Origin: 20-14-all-45-10 sp964435965
GTDB taxonomy: Bacteria > Chloroflexota > Dehalococcoidia > GIF9 > AB-539-J10
Length of the DNA: 58,410 nt
Direction: 5' to 3'
Assembly (NCBI GenBank): GCA_964435965.1
Contig: CAYTBB010000003.1
Span: 1-58,410 of the forward strand
A model generated the notes under the pieces. It did not search any database. It had not been told where the DNA came from and was given only the letters and a program-made list of their open reading frames with translations. Shown in pieces: positions 18,701-25,557 of the stretch; position 1 is the first letter of the stretch; each line of letters begins with the position of its first letter. Made by a program: the position numbers and the translations under genes.

Positions 18701-18988
18701 AGCGGTGATTACCGAGTTAAAAAGGTAAGATACGACGAAAAGGGGAAACGGGTTTACATCAATGATAGTCAATACTTCGAGGGGATAGGAAAGGAGACCT
18801 GGGAATACCAAATCGGTGGTTATCAGGTCTTGGATAAGTGGCTTAAGGATAGGAAGGGGCAGAAGTTATCCCTTGAGGATATAAAGCATTACTGCCAGAT
18901 TACCACAGCTTTGAAAAAGACAATGGAAATTCAAGAAGAAATAGACAACTTGTATTTGGATGTTGAAAAGGAAATCATTGAAGGCTAG
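15773..18988 (+). CDS. Type ISP/IIG restriction-modification enzyme (single chain)
   Basis: A single 1071-residue chain. An N-terminal PD-(D/E)xK nuclease has D58 in GNPDFRV and E73-x-K75 in GYIEAKEP. A helical linker follows, then an N6-adenine methyltransferase with the SAM motif VLDPAAGTLTFL near residue 356 and catalytic NPPY near 479. The C-terminal specificity region ends YQIGGYQVLDKWL and LSLEDIKHY, as in type ISP C-terminal domains. There is no helicase/translocase domain, so it should cut near its site, like type IIG enzymes, without DNA tracking. ATG 15773 follows GCGAGGGG. No separate specificity or methylase gene is adjacent. A fragment of a second copy of its C-terminus is at 24268-24369, pointing to local duplication. 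Confidence 0.88.
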   Translation: MLKAYLKRIYEVAQTGDAREESYYSSLEELLKVFAHSIDKKHIHITTLPKKTEAGNPDFRVWDGKQSIVGYIEAKEPLVENLDYIENSEQVKRYRHTFPNLILTNFFEFRLYRNGRLIDKVLLARPFIIHELGTVPPVENKDNFLNLMDKFLSFSLPKTYAAESLAIELAKRTRFLRDQVILVELEERAPSILGFYQAFHEYLITGLTKESFADLYSQTVTFGLFAARTRSKNAFNRKLAYYYIPKTIGILRDVFRFISLGELSDQMECIVDDISEVLAVADVNEILSKFYHEGKGKDPIYYFYETFLAEYDPEERERRGVYYTPEPVVSYIVRSLNIILTEHFQKDIGFASQGVTVLDPAAGTLTFLAEATKLAVEEFTAKWGGGGKESFLREHILRNFYAFELMMAPYVIGHLKMTLLLDKLGYSLKENERVKFYLTNTLEMADSKQSSFPGISSLSGESYTAMGIKKKIPILVVLGNPPYSGTPANPSEEQVIIKKGQGYAAGFNIQADKLNGGYKLVPQIKEAKRDRKIKRKTWIGELIEYYKVIDGQWLDERNPKWLQDDYVKFIRFAQWKIDQNGEGVLGFITNHSYLDNPTFRGMRQSLMNSFNEIYVLDLHGNYLKKERCPDGSKDQNVFDIRQGVAISLFIKKKGLEKKVFHSERWGLREGKYEWLLGNDIKTTKWEEIKPKSEFWLFIPRDEVLSEAYNRYMKVTEVFPVNSVGIVTARDNLTIKRTPEEVSVTILKFSKMDTELARVAYNLGKDVRDWKVELAQKDLINSGLSESRIVPLLYRPFDVRYTYYTGRSRGFHCMPRPEVMRHMMKKNLGLLVKRQGKRSPYSYAFCCNLITESCVFESAFANNTVCPLYFYPDKHDMFSQESQERKPNLNPKLVESLTYAYGKEPTPEEIFYYIYSVLYSNIYRSKYAEFLKIDFPRVPFTKNYELFTTIGKYGSKLVDLHLMKSAELNNPITKFQGSGDYRVKKVRYDEKGKRVYINDSQYFEGIGKETWEYQIGGYQVLDKWLKDRKGQKLSLEDIKHYCQITTALKKTMEIQEEIDNLYLDVEKEIIEG

Positions 18989-19004
18989 TGAAGCTGAACC
19001 AAAT

Positions 19005-19058
19005 TTAGCCTCGTTTTCCGAGAATTTCATACACCTCCCTGGCTAATCTCACCTGTTC
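19005..19058 (-). pseudogene. Relic of a PAC2-family gene C-terminus
   Basis: Seventeen codons read EQVRLAREVYEILGKRG then stop, matching the C-terminus of the PAC2 protein at 24739-25557 (EEQVRLAREIYEILEKRD). Nothing upstream continues the homology. It lies 16 nt after the stop of the RM gene, on the opposite strand. In the second block a relic of the RM C-terminus likewise precedes a PAC2 gene. Confidence 0.65.
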
Positions 19059-19168
19059 CGAGGATATTATACAATAGCATTACCCTATAATATATTTATG
19101 GCCTGACTCAATGCCATTAGTTGAATTACATTTTTTTCGTCTTGAATTGAAGTAGAGGGAGATAAAAC

Positions 19169-19642
19169 ATGATAACTCTGAAAGATTCAATAGAGATAAG
19201 CGCAACACCAGAAAAGGTATTTGAGTGGCTTGCCCAGCGTTTCAAAAATAAGGAATCTTATCAAGCCTGGCATCCTGACCATGTAGACATTCGCTGGATT
19301 AAGGGTGAACCTTTACAGGAAGGATCAATCGTCTATGCAGAGGAGTATCTTCACGGGGATCTGCATAAACTTAAATTTCGTATTGCTAAGATAGTGCCAA
19401 ACAGAGAGATTAAGTATAGGTCTTTATTTCCATTGTCAGTTTTAGCTCCAGGGAACACATTTCTTATAGTGCCGAAGGGGGAAAACAGTTGCATTTTCAC
19501 AGCCATGGGTAGTCTTAGACTCCCCGTTTGGCTATTTAAGAAACTACATAAAAAACATGAACACAAAATTGAGGCTACAAAACAACATATGAAAGAGGAG
19601 GGAGAGAATCTTAAAAGAGCATTGGAGAAGGAGAAAGACTAA
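19169..19642 (+). CDS. SRPBCC (START-like) superfamily protein
   Basis: A 157-residue protein. Its N-terminal ITLKDSIEISATPEKVFEWL is the standard opening of SRPBCC/polyketide-cyclase-like helix-grip proteins, with alternating strands and a long C-terminal helix (about 125-157) that would close the hydrophobic pocket. Such proteins bind lipids or other small hydrophobic ligands; no catalytic residues can be assigned. GAGGGAG precedes ATG 19169 at good spacing, and a TATAAT-like box is at 19086-19091. It stands alone between the RM gene and a region of gene relics, so it may be a transferred gene. Confidence 0.65.
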   Translation: MITLKDSIEISATPEKVFEWLAQRFKNKESYQAWHPDHVDIRWIKGEPLQEGSIVYAEEYLHGDLHKLKFRIAKIVPNREIKYRSLFPLSVLAPGNTFLIVPKGENSCIFTAMGSLRLPVWLFKKLHKKHEHKIEATKQHMKEEGENLKRALEKEKD

Positions 19643-19862
19643 GCTACAAGAAGCATGTGAGGGGCGTTACCATTTATGTTTTTAGAGAATTCAAGTTCAA
19701 CATCTGTGTTTCGCTTGAGACAAATTAAAGAATGCGCGCTTTCAGCATATATGCTTCGGACTTCGTCCTTGCCCTTCAGGACATTGTTCTCACGGTCGCA
19801 ACATCGTATATGCCGGAAAAGTTAGGCGAAATTGGTCGTATAGACTTTGGGAGGTGAATAAA
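19643..19862. other. 220-bp gap with a structured, weakly attC-like segment
   Basis: No gene is visible. Bases 19745-19827 hold nested inverted repeats: GCATATA (19745-19751) pairs with TATATGC (19807-19813), GTCCT pairs with AGGAC inside, and GTTAGGC (19821-19827) fits the integron core consensus GTTRRRY. The opposite core (RYYYAAC) is not present at the expected place, so this is at best a degenerate attC. Confidence 0.3.
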
Positions 19863-20090
19863 ATGGGAATATTATTTGGAAAAAGGAAAAAACAAGAGAA
19901 ATCCTCTTCACGGGATGAGATCCGTTTGTGGTTAAGAAATGCGGATGATGCAAACAATGGAGAGCTTCTGGCGGCGCTCTTGATCAAGGAGAATTCGCCA
20001 GATTGGGCTTCGGTAAAGGCTCTCATGGGTGATTACAAGGTTGAACCAGACCCCCAACGCGGCGGCTGTGTTCTCATTTTCACTCGTTGA
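19863..20090 (+). CDS. Small hypothetical protein (75 aa)
   Basis: No family recognised. The N-terminus is strongly basic (GILFGKRKKQEKSS), then comes an amphipathic helical segment with D-E-I-R-L-W-L-R and a C-terminal strand CVLIFTR. ATG 19863 has GGGAGG eight bases upstream; GTG 19854 overlaps that ribosome site and is rejected. The good ribosome-binding site is the main evidence that it is expressed. It follows the attC-like hairpin region directly, as a gene cassette would, but no second recombination site is seen after it. Confidence 0.45.
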   Translation: MGILFGKRKKQEKSSSRDEIRLWLRNADDANNGELLAALLIKENSPDWASVKALMGDYKVEPDPQRGGCVLIFTR

Positions 20091-20103
20091 TTGCAGAAAA
20101 AAG

Positions 20104-20691
20104 TCACTGTGCGCCAGGTTCGAGAAGCTCATACACCGCTCTGGCTAATCTCACCTGCTCCTCTTCGTTTAAGCTGAGGCCGCTTTCCAGTCGGTTGATA
20201 TATTCATTGATTTCAGTATTTTGCTCTCTTAGCTGGGCTATTTTCTCATTCTGATTTCCGATATCCGAGTCAAGCTCCCCCAAATCCAGCCCCAGGCTAA
20301 ATCTCCTATCCAGAAAAGAGAGAACGAGCTTCGTTACTGCCGAGTCTTCTCCGGCAGCGAGGTAAAATGGTATCTCGGGCCAAAGGCTTATCCCGGGGAT
20401 GTCTCTCCTTTTGGCTAGCCACAGAAGGTAACTACTTATGGCTGGTGGTCCTTCCCAGGTCATATCCTCTAATCCGTAGCCTTGGAGTGTTTTTTGAAAT
20501 TCTGGCTGATTGTAAACTGCCAATATTCTCCGGGGAGTAGTATGGGCAGTGAGAGAAACTGTCCCACTAACGGTATATAGCTCTTCGAGGCTTGACAATC
20601 TCTGGATAAGTTGGCAAATTATTGATGCTGTAGTTTCTGAGCAGGAACCAAAAATAGTTAAGGGTTCCAGTTCAATATCAGTACCTGAAAG
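20104..20691 (-). pseudogene. 5'-truncated PAC2-family gene copy
   Basis: Codons up to about 20585 encode the C-terminal half of a PAC2-family protein, nearly the same as the intact copy at 24739-25557. Upstream of ELYTVSGTV the frame stays open to a stop at 20692-20694, but the sequence no longer matches the intact copy and lacks the PAC2 N-terminus. The first usable start would be TTG 20598. Bases 20306-20585 are identical to 24938-25217, while the 3' end differs at several positions and ends E-P-G-A-Q instead of E-K-R-D. It is most likely a nonfunctional partial duplicate. A short expressed C-terminal product with the coiled-coil-like tail cannot be excluded. Confidence 0.7.
20306..20585. 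repeat. 280-bp identical direct repeat, unit 1
   Basis: Identical base for base, by eye, to 24938-25217. Identity stops sharply at 20305 (C against G at 24937) and after 20585. The flanking PAC2 sequence on the 3' side of the gene has diverged, and the other side is unrelated. Confidence 0.85.
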
Positions 20692-20751
20692 CTAAGATGC
20701 TGAGGTTTTTGGATGGCTTCTTAACATGGTACCAAGATCCTAGGAGGAATC

Positions 20752-21480
20752 ATGCAACAAATAAAACTCGGAGTTCTCGTTCCAGCTACTAACTCTACGG
20801 TTGAGCCAGATATGTACAAAATGGCACCTGATAGTGTTACATTGCATTTTCAAAGGCTGGCAGCGTTTCAGAAACTTCGGGTCACTAGCCCTGATCCACT
20901 GGTAAAAATACGTTGCTTTGAGGAGGCTGGTGAAGAAGCAGTGAGCGGGGCTCAAGTGTTATCCGAGGTTGAACCTGAAGTGATTGCCTTTGCCGATACA
21001 TCTGCCTCCTTCTTTAAAGGTGTTGAATACAATGAAAACCTTATGGGAAAAATCAAGGCTGCAACAGGCATTCAGGCAATTACCACTTCAGCAGCAATGG
21101 TCGAAGCACTAAGAGAACTTAAACTACAAAGAATTTGTTTTATCACTCCCTATATTGATTATTTGGTTGAGAAAGGCAAGGAGTTCCTGGAAGCAAGCGG
21201 ATTTGAGGTCCCAATTTGCAAGACCCTGAGTCCCATTACTCATCAACAAGGGGCCAGAGCTTACGATTATGAACAAGTAATAAATGCCTACGACAAGAGC
21301 TGTGATGGCATCTTTTGTAGTTGCACAGATTACAAAGTAATTGAGATTATAGAAAGCGTTGAAAGATATCTAGCGAAACCCATGATTTCGTCCAATCAAG
21401 CTACCATGTGGTTAATGCTCAGGCTTGCTGAGGTTAGAAAACCAATCGCCGGATTTGGCGAACTGATGAAACACCTATAA
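20752..21480 (+). CDS. Arylmalonate-decarboxylase-like enzyme (Asp/Glu racemase superfamily)
   Basis: A 242-residue protein of the Asp/Glu racemase / maleate isomerase superfamily. The first half has LGVLVPATNSTVEPD. The usual first catalytic cysteine (C-T-S-G in maleate isomerase) is replaced by D82-T83-S84 in ADTSASFFKG. The second half keeps a cysteine at C191 in GIFCSCTDY and has Y134 in TPYIDYL. This pattern, with one catalytic cysteine, a T-S pair and the tyrosine, resembles bacterial arylmalonate decarboxylase (TSLSFYRG, AYID, SCGG), not the two-cysteine racemases. A decarboxylase of a substituted malonate or related acid is therefore favoured, though the substrate is unknown. AGGAGG lies just before ATG 20752. 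It is convergent with the flavoprotein/ferredoxin pair. Confidence 0.75.
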   Translation: MQQIKLGVLVPATNSTVEPDMYKMAPDSVTLHFQRLAAFQKLRVTSPDPLVKIRCFEEAGEEAVSGAQVLSEVEPEVIAFADTSASFFKGVEYNENLMGKIKAATGIQAITTSAAMVEALRELKLQRICFITPYIDYLVEKGKEFLEASGFEVPICKTLSPITHQQGARAYDYEQVINAYDKSCDGIFCSCTDYKVIEIIESVERYLAKPMISSNQATMWLMLRLAEVRKPIAGFGELMKHL

Positions 21481-21906
21481 CCTAAACTCACGGCAGATGA
21501 AAGCACTCTACCCTGTTGTTATGACCCTTCCGACCCTTGGAAATCCTGGCTAGATGAGCTCCTAAAGGGTAATTTATGACATGTCCATAACCGGCGCTCC
21601 TTCCTTGCGTTTCGCTAAAGCTTCTTAATAGAAGTAACTTTAGCTCTCTTCAACCGTCCCTCTAATGGATTATGACCCTGGTAACGATTTCTTGGTCAGC
21701 GCACAAATTTCTCTGGCATTTCCATGGTAGAGTAGACAACTCTCGCATTTGCTCCCTCGGCCTTCGCCTGCTGTAAACTGAAATAAGTGCCAGGCATCTA
21801 CATCCCGCCATCATAATATAGGAATTCATAATAGCACCATTATAGCGATACCTCGTGAATTCTGTGTCGCCTACCTATCTGATCGCGATCGAAGGGAAAA
21901 CAGCGT
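21481..21906. other. 425-bp gap with gene relics, no intact gene
   Basis: On the minus strand 21797-21696 reads M-P-G followed by SLQQAKAEGANARVVYST and soon a stop. This resembles the VPG...SL..A+AEGA.VRVVYSP segment of the hydrogenase maturation protein HypD. Another minus frame (21810-21670) gives 46 open codons with three cysteines, KCESCLLYHGNAREIC, and no start. Both cannot be real; the region looks like decayed coding DNA. Confidence 0.3.
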
Positions 21907-22125
21907 TTACATGGATTCGAGCGGTATGTGAACTATTTTCGCCCAAGGAATGACCCGTATAGCATTCCATGGGCATACAACCTCACAGACAAAGCAGCAA
22001 GTGCAGTCCTGTGGGTAGGCTGGGTAAGCCTTTCCGTGCTTCATCCTTATGGCGTCGGATGGGCATGCCCTTACGCATGCTCCACAGCCATCACATCTAT
22101 AAGGATCTATGGATTTTATGGGCAT
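21907..22125 (-). CDS. Two-cluster 4Fe-4S ferredoxin subunit
   Basis: A 72-residue protein with two complete 4Fe-4S motifs, CDGCGACVRACP (residues 11-22) and CTCCFVCEVVCP, as in 2[4Fe-4S] ferredoxins and AprB-like subunits. The C-terminal tail WAKIVHIPLESM is short, unlike the long tail of true AprB. ATG 22125 follows the flavoprotein stop after only four bases, so the two are co-translated and should form one electron-transfer complex. Confidence 0.9.
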   Translation of the reverse strand: MPIKSIDPYRCDGCGACVRACPSDAIRMKHGKAYPAYPQDCTCCFVCEVVCPWNAIRVIPWAKIVHIPLESM

Positions 22126-22129
22126 TCCA

Positions 22130-23791
22130 TCACTCTCCGGGCTTCAGTATGGGTGTAGGGATATCCTCTATCCAGAACCTTATCTCTCCATCCACCATCT
22201 TGGCAACGATCCACCTCATCCAGTTCTCATCGTCTCTTCCTGGGTAGTCTGTCCTTAGGTGAGCACCCCTGCTTTCCGTCCTCATCAGTGCCGCTTTAGC
22301 AACCAAGTACATATATTCAAGTATGTTTCGATTGCTGTTTGCCATCATCAACTCGTGTGGGTCTCTGGCCATGAGCCTAGGCAGATCCTCCTTCTTAATC
22401 CTCTCTATTACCTCAATCGTCTTGTCAAGATTCTTTTTGTTGCGCGTTCCTGGTCCTAAGCCTTGCTCAAAGATTCTCCTAATCTTCCTCCGTAGTTGAA
22501 GATATGTGACTCCGTCTTTGACCCTCAACGGATCGCATATCAACGACTTAAGCCTGTCAATCTGGTCACCATGCACCTCAGGTGCAGATACTCTCTCCGC
22601 GTATCTAGTAGCGCCGTCAGCGGCTATCCAGCCGGTGATCAACGCGCCTGTGATACCCTGAACGGATGAGTACATCCTTTCAGTTACACTTCCAGCTGCG
22701 AAAAGGCCAAGAATGTTGGTCTCCATGTTCTTGTTCACCTTCAGACCTCCGCCTTGACCACTGCCATAAAAAGATATGTGACTTAATACCAAGTCCTTTG
22801 GAATTTCATATCCTGCAGCTACCAGAGCTCTCATAGCATAGGGACACATGGCCATCAAGTCTAGGAAATCTTCTGCAGAACCCCTTACGTAGCTAGTGTA
22901 TACGCCTCTTCCTTCCTTTATTGCCTTAATGGCAGGCCAAACCGCTTTCCCTCTCACATACTTCTTGTCCTTATCTGCCAGGTACCTTATCTCCTTCCCA
23001 TCCTCATCAACGGTTTGTTGCAGTCCACGATCAAATTTTTCCATCGCTGCAACGCATACGGAGCCGTGTGCGGGTTTAACTTGGAAAGCAATCTGTTCCA
23101 TTTTCCTCATTTCGGCCCCGGCTCTGAATGCCATCCCTTGGCCATCCCCGGTTATGCTCCCATCGTATTCGGAGTATGGCACCTGGATGGTCCAATTGCC
23201 TGTGGCGAGAACCACTGCTTTCGCCTTGAAGACGTAGAATTCTCCTGATCTAACATCGAATCCAACAGCGCCCACAATGCTTCCCTTCGTTGGGTGCTTG
23301 CCATCAGAGGTCAGGAGTTCGCACGCCATTATCCTATCCATGACCTTGACACCAACACGTTGGGCCTCCGCCCTTACAGTCCCCATGAGTCCCGGCCCAC
23401 CACCCTCAAAGCAGATACTTGGAACTCCTCGAGCAACGGATCCTCTAAATCTCCCCCCTCTCTGGAGATACTTAACGCCCCACCTTTCAATGCTTTTCGA
23501 TATGATATCACGGGCTCTCCTTACTATCATATCAATCATTTCTTGATCATCTATGTACTCGCTTCTGCGTATCGCTGTCTTTATGGCCTCATCCAAGTCG
23601 ATTTCAAGCGGATAATGATTATAGTCACCCCCGATGAATACACTAGCGCCGCTACTCCCCGTCATCGCCTTGCAAGCTAATATCACATCGGCACCAAGCT
23701 CCTTCGTCCTTATCGCCGCAGTCAAACCTGCTATTCCACCGCCAATCACAAGGACATCTGTCGAAATAGTGTGCGCTAGATCATCAGTCAT
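22130..23791 (-). CDS. FAD-dependent fumarate reductase/AprA-like flavoprotein
   Basis: A 553-residue flavoprotein of the succinate dehydrogenase/fumarate reductase/L-aspartate oxidase/AprA superfamily. The FAD-binding motif VLVIGGGIAGLTAA is at about residues 13-26. The second FAD block is in KAVVLATGNWT, and GLFAAGSVTE followed by GALITGWIAADGA forms the C-terminal FAD segment. Partnering with a small 2[4Fe-4S] protein, not with an SdhB-type subunit and membrane anchors, points to a soluble oxidoreductase using ferredoxin-level electrons. NadB is unlikely because NadB has no ferredoxin partner. The substrate is unknown; the convergent decarboxylase-like gene hints at organic-acid metabolism. 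The 5' side opens onto a relic-filled region. Confidence 0.85.
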   Translation of the reverse strand: MTDDLAHTISTDVLVIGGGIAGLTAAIRTKELGADVILACKAMTGSSGASVFIGGDYNHYPLEIDLDEAIKTAIRRSEYIDDQEMIDMIVRRARDIISKSIERWGVKYLQRGGRFRGSVARGVPSICFEGGGPGLMGTVRAEAQRVGVKVMDRIMACELLTSDGKHPTKGSIVGAVGFDVRSGEFYVFKAKAVVLATGNWTIQVPYSEYDGSITGDGQGMAFRAGAEMRKMEQIAFQVKPAHGSVCVAAMEKFDRGLQQTVDEDGKEIRYLADKDKKYVRGKAVWPAIKAIKEGRGVYTSYVRGSAEDFLDLMAMCPYAMRALVAAGYEIPKDLVLSHISFYGSGQGGGLKVNKNMETNILGLFAAGSVTERMYSSVQGITGALITGWIAADGATRYAERVSAPEVHGDQIDRLKSLICDPLRVKDGVTYLQLRRKIRRIFEQGLGPGTRNKKNLDKTIEVIERIKKEDLPRLMARDPHELMMANSNRNILEYMYLVAKAALMRTESRGAHLRTDYPGRDDENWMRWIVAKMVDGEIRFWIEDIPTPILKPGE

Positions 23792-23980
23792 TTTAAGCTC
23801 CTATGACGCTATTTCCCTTTCGCGCATATGTGGCATTTGGGCATGCTCAGAGTTGAACATGCCCCAAAGTGTCAATTACCACCATCAATAATCCACCCTT
23901 CACCACAGGACTCTAACCCACAGATTAAATGATTTTTATCATATAGTGCTCATGAGAGTCAATGTCTCCTTGGCTTCTTG

Positions 23981-24178
23981 TCAAATTATGTGGAAAGAGT
24001 TACGAGATGGTACAAACCCAAAGCGCATTTTCCTCCAGTAAGCACCGACATTCCTCAGACCATAAGACATCTACTTTAGCATCTTGATCTTAGTGTGGCA
24101 GCCTTCGGTAAAGCCATTATTCATCTCATCTCTTCGCTTCGCTTCGCTTAGTTTCTTTCCGCCTATTGAAAATATTTT
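23981..24178 (-). pseudogene. ISL3-family transposase, C-terminal relic
   Basis: The minus strand reads NNGFTEGCHTKIKMLK, an in-frame TAG, then MSYGLRNVGAYWRKM and a stop at 23981. This is the characteristic end of ISL3-type DDE transposases (N-G-x-x-E-G-x-N-x-K-I-K-x-L-K-R-x-x-Y-G-x-R-N). The internal stop and absence of the rest of the gene make it a dead fragment. It marks past IS activity in this unstable region. Confidence 0.65.
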
Positions 24179-24267
24179 CCTTGGTCTCTGAACCTTTTTC
24201 TTCCAGGAAAGAACAGGCTGAAAAAGTTGGAAGGCTAATGAGGGGGATAGGAGGGATTCCCTCTTGA

Positions 24268-24369
24268 GGGAATAAAGCTTACCGCCGAATTGCCACCGCT
24301 TTCAAAAAGACAATGGAAATCCTGAAAGAGATAGACAACTTGTGTTTGAATATTGAAGGAAATCGTTAG
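24268..24369 (+). pseudogene. Relic of a type ISP RM gene C-terminus
   Basis: The plus frame encodes KAYRRIATAFKKTMEI then KEIDNLCLNIEGNR and stops at 24367-24369. The intact RM gene ends KHYCQITTALKKTMEI, EEIDNLYLDVEKEI. DNA similarity covers about 90 bp (compare 18895-18985). A stop precedes the fragment at 24265-24267, so only the 3' tip of a second copy survives. Confidence 0.7.
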
Positions 24370-24738
24370 CATTAACGATAAAGTCGGGCGTCGGATATAG
24401 AGGAATTTCGAAAACTTGGGGAAATTTCCTTAATTCGGACTATTTTGGACTTAGCTATAAACTAACATGCTCTAGTGATAACTATTTTGGGGAGGTGCTA
24501 ATCGTTGGCCGGTAGAAAGGTTGATGGTAAGCCATTAACCAAATTGCAAATAATCGCGAATCTTTACAGGAATAACCTTATCAGAGAGTGGCGGCTATGA
24601 GACTTATCGGGGCCGAGATTTAGAAAACACGAAATAGAGCTGATAGACGAAGTTTGAGTGAGAAAATAGCAACACAATAATAACATAATAACTATATATG
24701 GCGGTGCAAAGTTTGAAAGCGGAGCTATAGTGTGCTTT

Positions 24739-25557
24739 TCAATCTCTTTTCTCGAGAATTTCATATATCTCTCTGGCTAATCTTACCTGCTCTTCTTCGT
24801 TTAAGCTGAGTCCACTTTCCAGGCGGTTGATATATTCGTTGATTTCGGTATTTTGCTCTCTTAGCTGAGCTATTTTCTCATTCTGATTTCCGATATCTGA
24901 GTCAAACTCGCCCAAGTCCAGCCCCAGGCTAAATCTGCTATCCAGAAAAGAGAGAACGAGCTTCGTTACTGCCGAGTCTTCTCCGGCAGCGAGGTAAAAT
25001 GGTATCTCGGGCCAAAGGCTTATCCCGGGGATGTCTCTCCTTTTGGCTAGCCACAGAAGGTAACTACTTATGGCTGGTGGTCCTTCCCAGGTCATATCCT
25101 CTAATCCGTAGCCTTGGAGTGTTTTTTGAAATTCTGGCTGATTGTAAACTGCCAATATTCTCCGGGGAGTAGTATGGGCAGTGAGAGAAACTGTCCCACT
25201 AACGGTATATAGCTCTTTGATATGACAATAATGTTGAGCAAAATCAAGGAGGCCGTTTAAAAAATTATACCATTCGTATTTAGGCTCCTCGCTTCTAAAA
25301 ATTAAAAGGTCGCTTTTCTGGCAAGCACAGAATTTGCTCTCTGGAACCTGGATCAAGTTATCTTTGAATGCCGCTCCTCCTAAAAGGAAAAAGCCTGAGG
25401 GCTTGATTTCAGCAATTTTCTGCCCCCCCAGTTGCTCATTCAAAAAATGGATAATCTTAAAGCTCAACTTCCCAACATCGCGAGTTTGCCAACCGACAAG
25501 CAAAGATGGATTTCGAAGCTGGGGAGACTGGTAGATCTCAAACAGAGCTTTGTCCAC
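24739..25557 (-). CDS. PAC2-family protein (second of tandem pair)
   Basis: A PAC2-fold (proteasome assembly chaperone 2-like) protein of about 272 residues. The N-terminus has LLVGWQTRDVGKLSFKII, the middle KELYTVSGTVS, then SSYLLWLAKRRDIPGISLWPEIP. A helical coiled-coil-like tail (IGNQNEKIAQLREQNTEINE) follows. GTG 25557 is preferred over ATG 25614: a G-rich ribosome site precedes it and it overlaps the upstream PAC2 gene by only 20 nt. Bacterial PAC2 proteins have no settled function. Two different PAC2 genes in tandem suggest a heterodimer like eukaryotic PAC1-PAC2. Part of this gene is identical to the truncated copy at 20104-20691. Confidence 0.8.
   Translation of the reverse strand: MDKALFEIYQSPQLRNPSLLVGWQTRDVGKLSFKIIHFLNEQLGGQKIAEIKPSGFFLLGGAAFKDNLIQVPESKFCACQKSDLLIFRSEEPKYEWYNFLNGLLDFAQHYCHIKELYTVSGTVSLTAHTTPRRILAVYNQPEFQKTLQGYGLEDMTWEGPPAISSYLLWLAKRRDIPGISLWPEIPFYLAAGEDSAVTKLVLSFLDSRFSLGLDLGEFDSDIGNQNEKIAQLREQNTEINEYINRLESGLSLNEEEQVRLAREIYEILEKRD
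24938..25217. repeat. 280-bp identical direct repeat, unit 2
   Basis: Partner of 20306-20585, 4.6 kb away in the same orientation. It lies wholly inside the intact PAC2 gene. See the unit 1 entry for the identity boundaries. Confidence 0.85.

Larger units (their letters stand above)
23792..24738. other. Long gene-poor stretch with transposase and RM relics
   Basis: No intact gene is supported. It holds an ISL3-type transposase relic (23981-24178, minus) and a fragment of the RM enzyme C-terminus (24268-24369, plus). A 31-codon TTG frame at 24505-24600 has a good GGGGAGG but no recognisable product. Stretches between them show no clear coding signal. Confidence 0.6.

Noticed and set aside
15773..18988. 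Full type ISP enzyme with a DNA translocase
   Set aside because: No helicase motifs between the nuclease and methyltransferase; at 1071 residues there is no room for them.
21670..21810. 46-codon minus-strand frame with KCESCLLYHGNAREIC
   Set aside because: No start codon and overlapped in another frame by a HypD-like fragment; kept only as part of the relic region.
22130..23791. Flavoprotein as L-aspartate oxidase (nadB) to complement nadA and nadC
   Set aside because: It is co-translated with a 2[4Fe-4S] protein and is far from nadA/nadC; NadB works without such a partner.
24505..24600. 31-codon TTG frame with a strong GGGGAGG in the gene-poor stretch
   Set aside because: No recognisable product, TTG start, and surrounded by relics; a ribosome-like site alone is not enough.
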